Shown piece by piece: positions 30,560-41,467 of a DNA stretch of 48,876 nt; positions within the stretch are counted from its first letter, which is position 1, and each line of letters opens with the position of its first letter. The position numbers were made by a program, and so were the translations under genes. Origin of the DNA: Chara braunii (Eukaryota; Streptophyta; Charophyceae; Charales; Characeae). The notes under the pieces were generated by a model that had not been told where the DNA came from, made no database searches, and saw only the letters and a program-made list of their open reading frames with translations. Location of the stretch: positions 8,670,071 to 8,718,946 of the forward strand of contig BFEA01000003.1 in NCBI GenBank assembly GCA_003427395.1. The letters run 5' to 3'.

Positions 30560-30823
30560 CTACTCTAAAATAAAACAAGAGGGCAGTCGGTGTTTGGGTT
30601 GCAAGAGATTTTGAGTTAAGGAGCAGCCGTTGCCTATGGTAAGTGTCCGTCCATTCCTACAGACCGGACAGGACTGTTTCGGGTGTGGACAGTGGAAGCA
30701 CCGCATCCAATTCTCGCAGTTGTACTTGCCGTATTGAATGGCACGGTGTAGACAGATGTCACAGGCTACGTGGCTCCTATGTGCTAGGAACACAGAGGCA
30801 CGCCGACCACAATTGTATAGGCA
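30560..30823 (-). CDS. RING-finger-like fragment
   Basis: Open minus-strand frame (an upstream TGA at 30824-30826 bounds it) with ten cysteines. It reads NCGRRASVFLAHRSHVACDICL, then NCENWMRCFHCPHPKQSCPVC. The HVAC-x2-C block followed by SCPVC resembles the second half of a C3HC4 RING finger, a domain usually found in ubiquitin ligases. The first CxxC pair is not visible, there is no clear start codon, and the frame may be one exon or a decayed piece. It lies between the (AG)n tract and the tRNA-derived SINE. It could be a host gene remnant; chance is not excluded. Confidence 0.3.
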   Translation of the reverse strand, partial: CLYNCGRRASVFLAHRSHVACDICLHRAIQYGKYNCENWMRCFHCPHPKQSCPVCRNGRTLTIGNGCSLTQNLLQPKHRLPSCFILE

Positions 30824-30867
30824 TCATCTTTCCAGCCCCTGTTTTAAAATGGACATGACCAACCAAC

Positions 30868-31027
30868 CAGCCTAGCTCAGTTGGTACAACCGTGAACTGT
30901 TGAAATACAGATGAGTCACGTGAGTTCAAATCATACATGCAAGTGCACGCCGTGAGGAGAATTCCGCACGGTGCAGCGCACGGCATGCGCAGCGCACAGG
31001 GGAAATATTCACTCAGAAAAAAAAAAG
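30868..31027 (+). mobile_element. tRNA-derived SINE
   Basis: The A box TAGCTCAGTTGG (30873-30884) fits the tRNA gene consensus exactly, and the B box AGTTCAAATCA (30923-30933) fits with a few changes, 50 bases apart. A non-tRNA body of about 80 bases with GCGCACGGCATGCGCAGCGC follows, then an A-run at 31017-31026. The anticodon region does not fold cleanly, so this is a retroposed tRNA relative rather than a working tRNA. I found no clear target-site duplication. Confidence 0.6.
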
Positions 31028-31444
31028 GGGTCGCATGGCTGGGTCAATGGTCACCTGTGTCCCCCTTTGAAGACTTGTTGTGGGATGGAAAAGAAAACAA
31101 AACAAAACTGGTGGGAGAGTAATGACGCTACCGAAAGGAAGACTGATGCCCCAGACACCTATTTGAGGCTATTTCTCATGCCCAATTGGTATGGAAAGGA
31201 AAATCTGTATGACTGTACTTGAAAACACTCTATTCCTTAGGTGTTGCACTCTTCTGTATCTACAAAAACAGGAGGAGGGGGGGGGGAGAGGGAAACTGCT
31301 GCTGGTAGGGTGCACGAGCAGGTGCCGCACAGTACGGCACACAGTGCGGCTGCAAGTATTGTGCAAATCCATATGAAATCTGTTGAATGAACTTCTGAAT
31401 TACTTGGGGCCTGTCAGTTCCAAAATGATATCCTAAGGCCGTCG
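31028..31444. other. No recognisable gene
   Basis: Short frames only. A G-rich run occurs at 31274-31286. Confidence 0.4.
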
Positions 31445-31520
31445 CACTTTCTTTTTTTTTCTTTTTTTTTAACAAGCCCCTTCTATTCTGGGGGGCACCA
31501 GTCCGGTTACTTATCCCCAG
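31445..31520 (-). repeat. Divergent short retroposon 3' end (S7)
   Basis: On the minus strand the sequence ends CTTGTTAAAAAAAAAG, the same TTGTTAAAA junction as S2, preceded by CCCCAGAATAG, a counterpart of CCCACCAATAG. The 5' hairpin is not clearly preserved. Confidence 0.35.
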
Positions 31521-31904
31521 CAAACATGTTTTTACAAAGCCAATAGCAGAAAAGACGAGAAAAAGAAGATCAGTCTAGCCCTAGTGGCACTAGCCGCCCA
31601 AGCAAGGGGGGGCTGCTTCTGTACTTCTGACCCCAAAGCCGTTGTCCTTTCACAGTGGATCACCCTATTGGCCGGGAGGCTTACTAGCAGCACCCAGACA
31701 CGCAATAGAGTGGTCCGTCGCAGGGCACGGAGTACAGGGGGGCGTTTCAGAGCAGTCCCTGTTTTCCGCCACTCCGAACCTTGCCTACCTTCTTCCCCTG
31801 AATAAAACGTACGGTCATTATAGCTGTATATAGAATGAAAGATGCCTCAAATAAAGATATAATGTCTGTACATTCGTATTCGGAGGAAGAAGGTAGCTCC
31901 CAGT
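31521..31904. other. No recognisable gene; two AATAAA words
   Basis: AATAAA occurs near 31800 and 31850. It could be the 3' end of a transcript on the plus strand but there is no coding support. Confidence 0.35.
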
Positions 31905-32105
31905 CACTTTTTTTTAAAAAAGGGCCCAGTGCCCAAGGCTGATATTACCAATAAGAAGATCGAGGCCAGGGTCCTCACAGTCTACCCGGAGTGCTAATGA
32001 TAATCGAGATAAGTATGTATGCTGTACCAGCAAATCTGGTCTCCCAATTCTAGAACAACTCCTAGCCTACCCTGTACCAGGACATTACATCTAGATGATG
32101 CCATC
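31905..32105 (-). mobile_element. Composite retroposon copy D, 3' part (split by G2)
   Basis: On the minus strand this is the end of the composite: GGTACAGG, AGGAGTTGTTCTAGAATT, then CTCCGGGTAGACTGTGAGG to TTATTGGTAATAT, a GC-rich stretch and an 8-A tail. It matches 27185-27430 of copy C. The other half lies at 41468-42145, beyond gypsy G2. Confidence 0.6.
32102..32105. repeat. Target-site duplication CATC (left) of gypsy G2
   Basis: CATC precedes the left LTR and follows the right LTR at 41468-41471. Confidence 0.6.
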
Positions 32106-33034
32106 TGCAATCAGACTCGCTTTCCTTTCCACTTCGCACTCGTGCAAACAGATGGTGAATCACACTGGCGCACAGCACCCACTCAAAGCTCAAAGATATG
32201 GAAGTCGAAACACAGTTCAGATACAACCTCGATTCAGCAAGCTATGGCGCATCAGCGCCTGTACATCCCAACTCTCGTCTCTCTGTCCAACACCACTGAT
32301 CGCACACACTCAACTCTGGATCACCCTGGATATCCCACACACATACACACTCACATACACACTACTACTAATACCAGCTATGGCCGCCATGGCAGCCAGC
32401 TACTACTAACTATGGCACACTGTCCTCCTCACAGCCCACTTCCACTTCGGGCGACTGCAGACCACCTCGCACAAGACGCTATGGCAGCGCTTCCGCATGG
32501 CTTACGCAGCAATGAATGAATGGCTGGACGCTGCCTCTTGATTTATACTTCTGGAAGTCGCTGGTCTGCATCTTTCCACCGGGCCCATGGTGCACACAGT
32601 CCCACATGGTACTTGCTGACTGGACTAAGTGAGACAGGGACTGGGTACCGCTGACTCAACATGGGTGGACTCACCACTTGCCCACTTGCCTCTGGCCAAA
32701 CGTAAGAATTCTCGAAAGGCGACTTCTGGATCCGTAGACTTGGCCTTTCGGAATTGTAGCAGCTACGACCTTGACCTTTCAGGACTGTGGCAGCTACGAC
32801 CTTGACCTTTCAGAACTACTACAGCTATGACCTCTACTACAGACTTGACCCCTACGCGACAGGCCTATGGTTCAAGACCCGACGGCTACACTGGCCTACG
32901 ACAGACAACAACTGACCCCTAAGACACAGGTTACGGGTTCAAACACACAAGGGGGTACTGTACACAGATGAGCGAGGTCTAGGGATCGAGCTCAGGGATC
33001 TGCATCCGCTACTGCAAAGGTGAAAACCGTTTCA
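32106..33034 (-). repeat. G2 left LTR (3' LTR of the element)
   Basis: TGCAATCAGACTCGC to CCGTTTCA, 929 bases. TATAAAT on the minus strand at 32541-32547. It pairs with the right LTR at 40529-41467. Confidence 0.88.
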
Positions 33035-33100
33035 CTCCCGCCGGCCTAAATTCGAGGTCCTCCGAGAATATCTCAGTCCAAGGCAGGACCTTTACCCTTC

Positions 33101-34440
33101 TTATCTCTTTCGTAGGCTCGGACTATGTCGGGAGCTGTTTCCTAGAAGTTCAGTTCTGGTAAACCAGCAGTCGTCCTCTGGTTCCTGATACGCAAATCGG
33201 ACCTCATACTGTTTTTGTGGACGACCTCTACCTCCTGTTCTAAACACGTCTTCACTTACAATGCCCTCAATGTCATACCTTCCATCCATGTCCCCAGGGA
33301 TCATGGATCTCCTCGATGGAAGCTGTTGACTTGTGACACACGGGAGCAACTTCGACGCATGAAACACACGGTAGGTGTGGAGGTGTGCTGGGATCTCTAT
33401 CGTATAGGATGGTCCATCCTCTCCACCCTTAACTTCTAGAACTGCCACGGTCCTCTGTATGCTGGCAGTAACTTCAGCGAAATGCTTTCCACAGGAGCAA
33501 TCTCTTTGGACTTGACCCAGACTAGGTCGCCTACTTGAAATTGTGACGGGCGATGGTGCTTGTTAAGCTTGTTCTATCATTTTGTGTTGGGCCTTCCTGA
33601 GGTTCTCAACAACGGTAGCTAACTCCTCCTCGTGATGTATCGCAAACTCCCTAGTATTGGGAGGTAGCCTAAAGTCCTTCAAACGGTCTGCGCGGTCTAA
33701 AGGACTTATGCAGCTCATTGGGAGTACGACAAGTGGCTAGGCGCACACTGTTGTTATATGCACTGGCTATCTTGGGCAACATCTCATCCCAATTCATTTG
33801 ATCTGGTCTAATAAACATGCGCAAAACTTGTTGCAGGATCTTATTCATCTGCTCGGTCTGACCGTTAGTCTCTGGATGACGGCCAGACGACATTAACAAC
33901 TTTGACCCGTATACTCTTATTAACTCTTGCCAGTTTTGACTTGTAAACCGGGTGTCCCTATCACTAACTATGGACAATGGGATTCCGTGATCACTAACCC
34001 AAAAGTCAAAAAACTCATGAATTACTAACTCTGTAGCGGCTTCTGCGGGTAAGGGAACAAAAAACAGCATACTTGCTAAATCTACCCACTATTACCATGA
34101 CTTGGCTCTTTCCATGGCGATTTATGACACTAGCATCCATGAAATCAATGGGTACTGAGTCTCCAGGCTGGTCAGGAATAGGCAAGGGTTGAAGAAGACC
34201 TAGAGGGGCAAGCGTAGTTGTCTTATTCTTTTGATAGACTTTGCAATTGCGAACGTACTCTATGCAGTCGGCTTTCATCCCTGGCCAAGTATACGCATGC
34301 ATCAAATTGGCTAAAGTCTTCTGCCAACCAAATTGTCCTCCTGTGTCGTGACATTCCCCTAGGATCAAACTACGGATCTCTTCATTATTAGGAACGCACA
34401 AACGGTCTACTACATTGGTCTTCTCGAACAATAATCCCTC
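33101..34440 (-). pseudogene. G2 integrase with chromodomain-like C-terminus
   Basis: HHCC region (GECHDTGGQFGWQKT; the first Cys of the CxxC pair is Tyr-flanked CKVYQKNK, so one zinc Cys is lost). The DDE core keeps Asp in PIDFMD, Asp in VSDRDTRF and Glu in HPETNGQ; VDRFSKY of the sisters reads VGRFSKY. One extra A in an A-run near 34056-34061 shifts the frame between SKYAVF and the VPLPA block. The C-terminal frame (33101-33448) holds the RPQKQYEVRFAYQEPEDDCW chromodomain-like part, cut off by an early break. Confidence 0.82.
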
Positions 34441-34464
34441 TATAGTGCGGTAATCTGGTTCCGT

Positions 34465-35990
34465 CTATGGGGCCTCCTTAACTTTCTTGAGGAGGTCACT
34501 ATAGATAGGGTCTTGTGCATATGCATGTCTTACTTTCTCTTGTAGGTCTCTCCCTATATCTAGATAGTGAACTATAGCTCCAAAGTAATCTGATCTCCTA
34601 CTTAGAGCATCCGCAACTACATTATACCTGCCTTTGACTGATTTGAGCTCAAAGTCATACCGATCTATCTCAGCGGCCCACCTAGTTAGCTTAGGTGTCA
34701 TCTTGGCCTGCGTTTTCAGCCACCTAAGGGTCTCGTGGTTTGAATAAACTTTGCCTCCCAAGCAGGTAATGCTTCCAGTGCTCTAAGGTCTGCCTAAGAG
34801 CGTAGAGTTCTCTCTCGTAAGCAGAGGTAGCTACTTTCTCTGAAGGCATCCTCGTTGACATAAACTCTACGGGTCTATAGCCATTGTCGCCGTCCTGCTG
34901 CAACACGGCGCCTATACCATACCGACTTGCGTCTGTGGTGACGACAAATGGCAAGGGCGGATCTGCCACCTTGAGGACATGGTACTCTATCAACGCTCAC
35001 TTTAACTTTTTAAGAGCGGATGTACAATCTTTGTCCCACTTCCAGATTGCATCCTTCTTGAGCAACCTGCGAAGGGGAGCAGCGATACCGGAGAAGTTTC
35101 TCACGAACTTCCTATAATAGTTAACTAGGCCTAAGAACGACCGCAATTTTGTCATCGTGCAGGGCGTCGGCCAATCTCTAATTGCCGCTATCTTGCTATC
35201 CTCAGGGTTAATCCCATCTCCGTCTAAGACGTGGTCAAAGTACAAGACTTGTGTCTTGGCCCACTCGCACTTCTTCGCATTGATCTTGAAGTTAAGTCTC
35301 TCTCAACTTCTCCAAGACCTGCCTCAAATAACCCTGATGTTCTGGGAGGGTCCTACTGAAAACTAATATATCGTCTAGGTAAACTACGGCGAATTTATCT
35401 AACCATGGCCTAAACACATCAGTCATACAACGCTGGAATGTGGCTGGCACATTGGTCAGTCCAAAGGGCATCACGATAAACTCATAATGCACATAACTAG
35501 TCCGGAAAGCAGTCTTATACTGGTCATCAGGATGAACTTCTATCTGATGGTAACCGGACTTTAAGTCTATCTTCGAGAAATATCTACAGCCCTGCACTCG
35601 GTCTAAAAGATCATCTATCCTGGGCAGCGACTCAACATTCTTCACTGTAATTGCATTCAGACCCCTATAGTCAATGCACGTACGCAACTCTCCCTCCTTT
35701 TTGGGGACAAACAAGACAGGTGCTCCGAAAGGAGACGAACTGGGCATAATCCAACCCTTTTCGAGGAGTTCGTCTAACTGTTTACGTAACTCCTCTAACT
35801 CTCTCGGGGACATCTTGTAAACTGCACCCTTAGGAGTTTTACTGCCAGGCTCTATTTCGATTCGATGGTGGATTGGTCGCGGTACTATCCCTGTTGGCGG
35901 GTCTGCCAAATCTTTGAACTCGTCCAACAGCTGCTTGGCAATGGCAGGGTCTATTGGCTTCTCTTCAGTAGGCTTGGCTTCTCTTCAGTA
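34465..35990 (-). pseudogene. G2 reverse transcriptase and RNase H
   Basis: RT in the 35292-35927 frame: [53 protein letters not shown] and YLDDILVF, catalytic residues intact. The frame breaks near 35290, 34995 and 34760. RNase H keeps TTDAS and YERELYA, but the third acidic residue in VYSDHETL is Asn here (SNHETL), and a few bases are missing just before it. A duplicated word (TTGGCTTCTCTTCAGTAGGC, twice at 35955-35992) marks the N-terminal side. Confidence 0.85.
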
Positions 35991-36040
35991 GGCTCAGTGA
36001 CAGGCCTCACGTAAGCTACGAAGATCTGCTCTTCTAACTG

Positions 36041-36545
36041 CTCCTTCCTTACTAATCGCGCAAACGCGGGAGCATTGAGACAACAATGTGCCAGGGAGTT
36101 ATCTACTCCTGACACATGAAACAGGCGAACAATCTTAACTTTGCATGATGGACTAGGGAGCCTACACTCATGCTCTCTTCAGTGGAGTGCCCCTGCTGCC
36201 TCTCCCAAGTCCATACCTAGGACTACATCGAAAGGAAGGTTGTCCTCTATGAGGAGAGTCGGGGAATGGAGGACTTTCTCCACCTCACCATCTTTCTCTA
36301 GACGAAGATACGCCTGGACTCCCTCGACGTATTCCTCAACACACATCGTGCGGTTGTCTGCGAGGATCCTAACTATGGGGTTTTCCAACTTCTCGACTTT
36401 AAGACTTAGCCTCAACTTCTTTAGCGCTTTTCGGCTAATATAACTACGGGTAGCCCTTGCGTCTATAAGGGCCCCTACTCTACTTCTAAAAACTTCTAAG
36501 TCTACTAACACAAGTTGTCCCTTACTATCCTTCTTCATCTTGGCT
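36041..36545 (-). pseudogene. G2 aspartic protease, active site lost
   Basis: The loop reads ALIDARATRSYIS where G3 has ALIDSGATRSYIS, so the Ser-Gly after the catalytic Asp is Ala-Arg. DVVLGMDLGEAAG is the second conserved loop. The rest of the frame (36179-36538) is open. Loss of the DSG turn should disable the enzyme. Confidence 0.8.
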
Positions 36546-36719
36546 CAGGCCGGCATTCTCTCCTTCATTCCTTCTCCAAGACCTGTGAGGGAGGTGCCTA
36601 GAGAGACTTTAACATAAGCAGTCTTTGGACAACTAACTAGGCACTGGCCTGCAACCTCTGCCATAAGTCCATGTGGTGTGGGAGTTTCCTGGTGGTGCGC
36701 GCACACTTCCTCATATGGC

Positions 36720-38991
36720 CTAATGGTAAGGGCAGTTGCAACCCCTACCGGCGGCTGCCTTTTGACCCCTGGGCAGCAAATCGGGCTTCTCTATACTTTG
36801 GACAATATTTAATAATATGGGCAGGATCACCGCAATAGATGCACTGCCCTTGCTCCATTCGCTGTCGCCACACTCTCTGGTCCAAGCCCAGATCTTCCCA
36901 AGGTCGGCCCTGTGGCCAACCTGGGTGCCAACCTCCTCTCCGTTGAGGTGATCCTCCACCTCTACGCTGTGGTGATCGACTAGGCCCCGAACGATTCGGC
37001 GGGGGACCTTGACCCCTACCTCCCTCGTGGCGGTTCCTTTGGTCGCCACNNNNNNNNNNNNNNNNNNNNNNNNNNNNNNNNNNNNNNNNNNNNNNNNNNN
37101 NNNNNNNNNNNNNNNNNNNNNNNNNNNNNNNNNNNNNNNNNNNNNNNNNNNNNNNNNNNNNNNNNNNNNNNNNNNNNNNNNNNNNNNNNNNNNNNNNNNN
37201 NNNNNNNNNNNNNNNNNNNNNNNNTCTACGCTGTGGTGATCGACTAGGCCCCGAACGATTCGGCGGGGGACCTTGACCCCTACCTCCCTCGTGGCGGTTC
37301 CTTTGGTCGCCACCCCCCTGTGCGCCCGGACCTCGACCACCCATGGCCCGGCCCCCTTGGCCCTGGCCTCCTCCTCTACTTTGCGGCCTCCCTCCGGCCG
37401 CGACAACAGCATAGGTCCTCCCTTGACCCACACTACTATTTTCCTCCTCAAGCCCCCACTCTATCTGACTGTAGGGGACTTAATCGGTACCACCCTCGTC
37501 TAAAGTAAGGATCAGGTGATCCTTTGCCCTTACTTGACCAGAGATAGTACGACCCTTCCACTTTTTCCCCTTATCTAAATCCTTATGCCAGAAAGTGGAC
37601 ACTGGCATGGATTTGGCCTCAAACAGGACCACCTCTCTACTTAACGCGTCATACGTGATGGTGGCCTATTGGGTCTTCTCAAAGAAATGCCCTCGTAAGG
37701 GCTCTGGCATGGCACGATAAAATAAAGTAACTAACTGGGTCTCAGTGACCCCGTGGTCTGGGATGGCTACTAAATCATTCACGACTGCTTTGAGTGCCCG
37801 TGCACTCTTCCACTGCCGCGAGTGGATTGTTTGCAGTTTATCCGAGGCCCTGATGCCTCGCGTAACGTATGCAAATCTCTCTCTAAGGAGTTTAAGGAAT
37901 TTATGAAGAGGGATGAGTTTAGAATACGCAAACATATTGTTTTCACAATCAGTTGCTCGCGCGAGGGACCTGGCAAAACTAGCCGCTTCGTCCTTTAAAG
38001 CATGAAAGGCTACGAGGACTTGTTCCTCAGGCACAATGTGTTGCAAATACACGTAGGTGTTAATGCTAACCTCCCAATTATCAAAGTTCTCGTCCTTCTT
38101 CCGCCATAAGAATCAGGAAAATTAAGCTTAACGGGCTCTTTGCGGGGATGCACTGCAGCGGCTGCTACTTTGGCACCCTCGATGGCGCCTGCGCAGAATT
38201 TCTTTGCACCCTCCTTTAACTTCCTAACCTCGGTCCCTACATGAGTCATCACATCTCGCGCGAATTCTCTGAAACCGGACCGAATGGAGTGGAGGGTCAT
38301 GTCTTGGCCCCTAACAGACTGATGGTGCTCAGTCCAGGCCCTACCGAAGAGCTCGATGCTCCAATGATCTTGTCCAACTTGGCCTGAATATGAGGCTGGG
38401 CCTCTACTTCCTGTCTACAAGTCTGTAGACTTTCCACTTCTTTAGCCACCCGGTTGGCTTCCTCCATCGTCCTCTTCTTCTCTCTCGCCAGGCGCAACTT
38501 CCAGTCCAACTTCTTCTCATTTTCTATTGCCTGGCGCTCTAGGGGATCACTCGTTGCTTCGATCTCTTTAACCGCTGCTTCCTTCTCCTCCTGAGGTATA
38601 TACAGCATCGCCTCCTCATCTTCTCCCAACGATAAATTAGCCACCCACTCGATATCCTCTTCTCTACCCACGGGTCGTCTTCCTTCCTGCCACTGCCCTC
38701 TCCTCTTTCCCCCATGCTTCTTCTTGTGAGGGGCTCTTCTTCCTCCTCCTCCTCCTCTTCAATACCTTCCTCTACTGCAGCCTTCATTCTCTTTTCCTCC
38801 TCTTGCCGCAATCTCTTCACCTCCTCCTCTAACTTTTTTTTCTTCGCCGCCTGCTCCTCTGCTATCATCTTCACCTTCGCTTGTCTAAGGAGCTCCTTCT
38901 TCTCCTTTCTCTCCCTTAGGATGGCGGCGGTTGCCTCCTCTTGAGCCTTGCTATAGGGCATGGTGCTCTTCCCACTGCGAGTGCCAACCAT
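36720..38991 (-). pseudogene. G2 gag
   Basis: Starts at the ATG at 38991 (MVGTRSGKST). Coiled-coil-like Glu/Lys-rich N-terminus with an acidic run (38723-38760), WVANLSLGEDEEA, then FREFARDVMTHVGTEV, the capsid-type region (LVAFHALKDEAASFARSLARA, FYRAMPEPLRGHFFEK) and a Gly/Arg-rich region. The CCHC knuckle is QCIYCGDPAHIIKYC near 36805-36850. The frame changes near 38540-38670, 38300, 38050 and 37660. The 175-N gap (37050-37224) is flanked by an exact 89-base repeat, so this part is probably misassembled. Confidence 0.82.
36961..37313. repeat. 89-bp exact duplication flanking a 175-N gap
   Basis: 36961-37049 equals 37225-37313. Ns fill 37050-37224. This lies in the Gly/Arg-rich part of gag, which is single-copy in G3 (about 46030-46120). 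Confidence 0.9.
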
Positions 38992-39890
38992 GGTGATAGG
39001 TGCACAACTGGGCAACAGTTCCAGACCTCACCACCTAGACCTCGACACCTGACTGGCTGGACCTAGGACTCAATCTAAGGACCACAAAATCCAGGTACGA
39101 TCCTGTCGACTAGGGTCACTAGCCTAGACCTAAATTATGGTTGTCACTAGAGGACTTGTTGCTGATCAGGAGGCATTTACGGAGATCCCCCGTAACTCCT
39201 CAAGAATTATTTAACGTCGTAGATAGGACGACGCGATCAGCAAGTCCTCTCACGACTTAGACAGCCTGTTGTGCAGCCCACAACTCGGATTTTGGGCCTA
39301 TCGTGCCACACCGAGCAGCCCGCCGATCAGTACCGGTCCTTGGGAGGGTTTGTGTCCTCCGGGTCAGTCGAGTCGTCAGACAAGGCCTTTAGCCCTACTC
39401 AGCCCGTGCAGGTTTGGTCAACAAGGCCTCATATACGGAGTTCCTATCACCTGGACATAAGAGACTCAATGCAGAAAGAAGAGACAGGCAGACTCAGCAA
39501 GTACCGTAGGGTGAGTGCACATCCATAGGGCGAGGGGATAGGCTAAGGGTTTGGCGAGAATATACCAACTCCAGCTTGGTCAAAATCGTGGTCATCAGCC
39601 CCGGTCAATGTCTTTGTCAATGCTTGGTCAACGCTGGTCAACGCCCCGGTCAACGTCTTTGTCAATGCTTGGTCAACACAGGTCAACGTTGTTCAAACCC
39701 CCGGTCAATGCTCCAGTCAACCTTGGTCAACGCTCGAGTCAACGCCCAAACCAACTTCAATGAACCCCTTGGTCAACCTTCAACTCGGCTATGGTTGTCG
39801 ACACTTTCTCTCCCTCGCACCCTCGCTTCTCTTTCCCTTTCCTTTCTTCTTCCTTGCTTCTTTCTCTCCTCACCCTGGCTATGTCTTCTT

Positions 39891-39970
39891 TCCTCTTCGT
39901 CGTCCCTCCTTCCTCTTCGTCGTCCCTCCTTCCTCTTCGTCGTCCCTCCTTCCTCTTCGTCGTCCATCCT
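39891..39970. repeat. 20-bp tandem repeat, four copies
   Basis: Unit TCCTCTTCGTCGTCCCTCCT at 39891, 39911, 39931 and 39951, with one change in the fourth. In the G2 leader. Confidence 0.9.
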
Positions 39971-40136
39971 TCCTCTTCCTCAACTATGGCTTCTTCTCAC
40001 TTCTCGGTCACTCTCTCCTTCTCTCACGTTCGTCTTCCTTCCTCCTTTACTCGTCCTCTTTCTTCTCCTCCGTGTCCGAGCTCCGCGGCTATGGCCGCCT
40101 TCGTCTTTCTTGGACCGCACAACCAATCTTGTATCG

Positions 40137-40140
<4 letters not shown>

Positions 40141-40222
<82 letters not shown>
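40141..40222. repeat. (TC)n microsatellite in the G2 leader
   Basis: About 41 TC units. G1 (23745-23812) and G3 (from 48820) have CT-rich tracts at the same place in the leader. Confidence 0.95.
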
Positions 40223-40231
<9 letters not shown>

Positions 40232-40515
40232 GTCTTCTTTGCAGGTACGCGGCACCTTCCTCCACCAGCGCAGCTATGGCTGACTTCTTCGGTGATAGCG
40301 AACTTCAACCATGGCGCCCAACTTCAGCATACCGTGGCAACGACTGCGCGTGAGACAGCGGGTACCTACTCTGATACGCGGCACCTTCCTCCACCAGCGC
40401 AGCTATGGCTGACTCTTCTTCGGCGGGGGCAAACTTCAGCTATGGCGCACTTCGACTATGGTGCCCAACTTCAGCATACCGCGGGCGACGATGGCGCGTG
40501 AGATAGCGGGTACCA

Positions 40516-40527
40516 ACTCCAATACCA
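40516..40527 (-). other. G2 primer binding site (degenerate Met-tRNA type)
   Basis: In element sense TGGTATTGGAGT, 9 of 12 bases of the initiator-Met PBS, one base from the LTR. A second version, TATCAGAG, lies in the duplicated block near 40368-40376 and is closer to the standard. Confidence 0.6.
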
Positions 40528-40528
40528 A

Positions 40529-41467
40529 CGCAATCAGACTCGCTTTCTTTTCCACTTCGCACTCATGCAAACAGATGGTGAATCACACTGGCGCACAACG
40601 CCCACTCAAAGCTCAAAGATATGGAAGTCGAAACACAGTTCAGATACAACCTCGCTTCAACAGGCTATGGCGCATCAACGCCTGTACATCCCAACTCTCG
40701 TCTCTCTGTCCAACACCACTGATCGCACGCACCCAACTTTGGATCACCCTGGATATCCCACACGCATACACACTCACATACACACTACTACTAACACCAG
40801 CTATGGCCGCCATGGCAGCCAGCTACTACTAACTATGGCACACTGTCCTCCTCACGGCCCAGTTCCACTTCGGGCAACTGCAGACCACCTCGCACAAGAC
40901 GCTGTGGCAGCGCTTCCGCATGGCTTATGCAGCAATGGATGAATGGCTGGACGCTGCCTCTTGATTTATACTTCTGGAAGTCGTTGGTCTGCAGCTTTCC
41001 ACTAGGCCCATGGTGGACACAATCCCACATGGTACTTGTTGACTGGACTAAGTGAGACTAGGTCTGGGTACCACTGACTCAACATGGGTGGACTCACCAC
41101 TGGCCCACTTGCGTCTGGCCAAACGTAAGAATTCTCGAAAGGCCACTTCCGAACCTTCCGGAAGTCTGTAGGCTTGGCCTTTCGGAATTGTAGCAGCTAC
41201 GACCTTGACCTTTCAGGATTGTAGCAGTTACGACCTTGACCTTTCAGAACTACTACAGCTACAACCTCTACTATAGATTTGACCCCTACGCGATAGGCCT
41301 GCGGTTCAAGACCCGACGGCTACACTGGCCTACGACAAACAACACCTGACCCCTAAGACACGGGTTACGGATTCAAACACACAGGGGGTATTGTACACAG
41401 ATGAGCGGGTTCTAGGGATCGAGCCCTGGGATCTGCATCTGCTACTGCAAAGGTGAAAACCGTTTCA
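40529..41467 (-). repeat. G2 right LTR (5' LTR of the element)
   Basis: CGCAATCAGACTCGC to CCGTTTCA, 939 bases; the first T of TG has become C. TATAAAT on the minus strand at 40964-40970. Confidence 0.88.

Larger units (their letters stand above)
38992..40515 (-). other. G2 5' leader with TTGACC array and duplicated PBS-side block
   Basis: TTGACC in element sense occurs ten times at 39575-39783, plus GTCAA variants. A 20-bp repeat (TCCTCTTCGTCGTCCCTCCT, four copies) is at 39891-39970 and a (TC)n tract at 40141-40222. A 129-bp-spaced duplication (units from about 40246 and 40375) carries GCGGCACCTTCCTCCACCAG and ends next to the PBS. Confidence 0.6.
32106..41467 (-). mobile_element. Ty3/gypsy chromovirus-like element G2, full length, inactive
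   Basis: Same layout as G1 and closer to G3 in sequence: both LTRs, PBS region, long leader, gag, protease, RT, RNase H, integrase and chromodomain-like end on the minus strand. It interrupts composite retroposon D, whose halves continue on both sides, so it inserted after D. The coding part has at least five frame breaks, a lost protease active site, an RNase H Asp to Asn change and an integrase Asp to Gly near the core. A 175-N gap lies in gag with duplicated edges. Confidence 0.9.

Noticed and set aside
30873-30945. Functional tRNA gene
   Set aside because: Boxes fit but the anticodon arm does not fold and an A-tailed body follows, so it is a SINE head.
38700-38960. Plus-strand serine-rich ORFs opposite gag
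   Set aside because: They are antisense shadows of the Glu/Lys-rich gag coiled coil, as also at 22500-22890 and 47207-47800.
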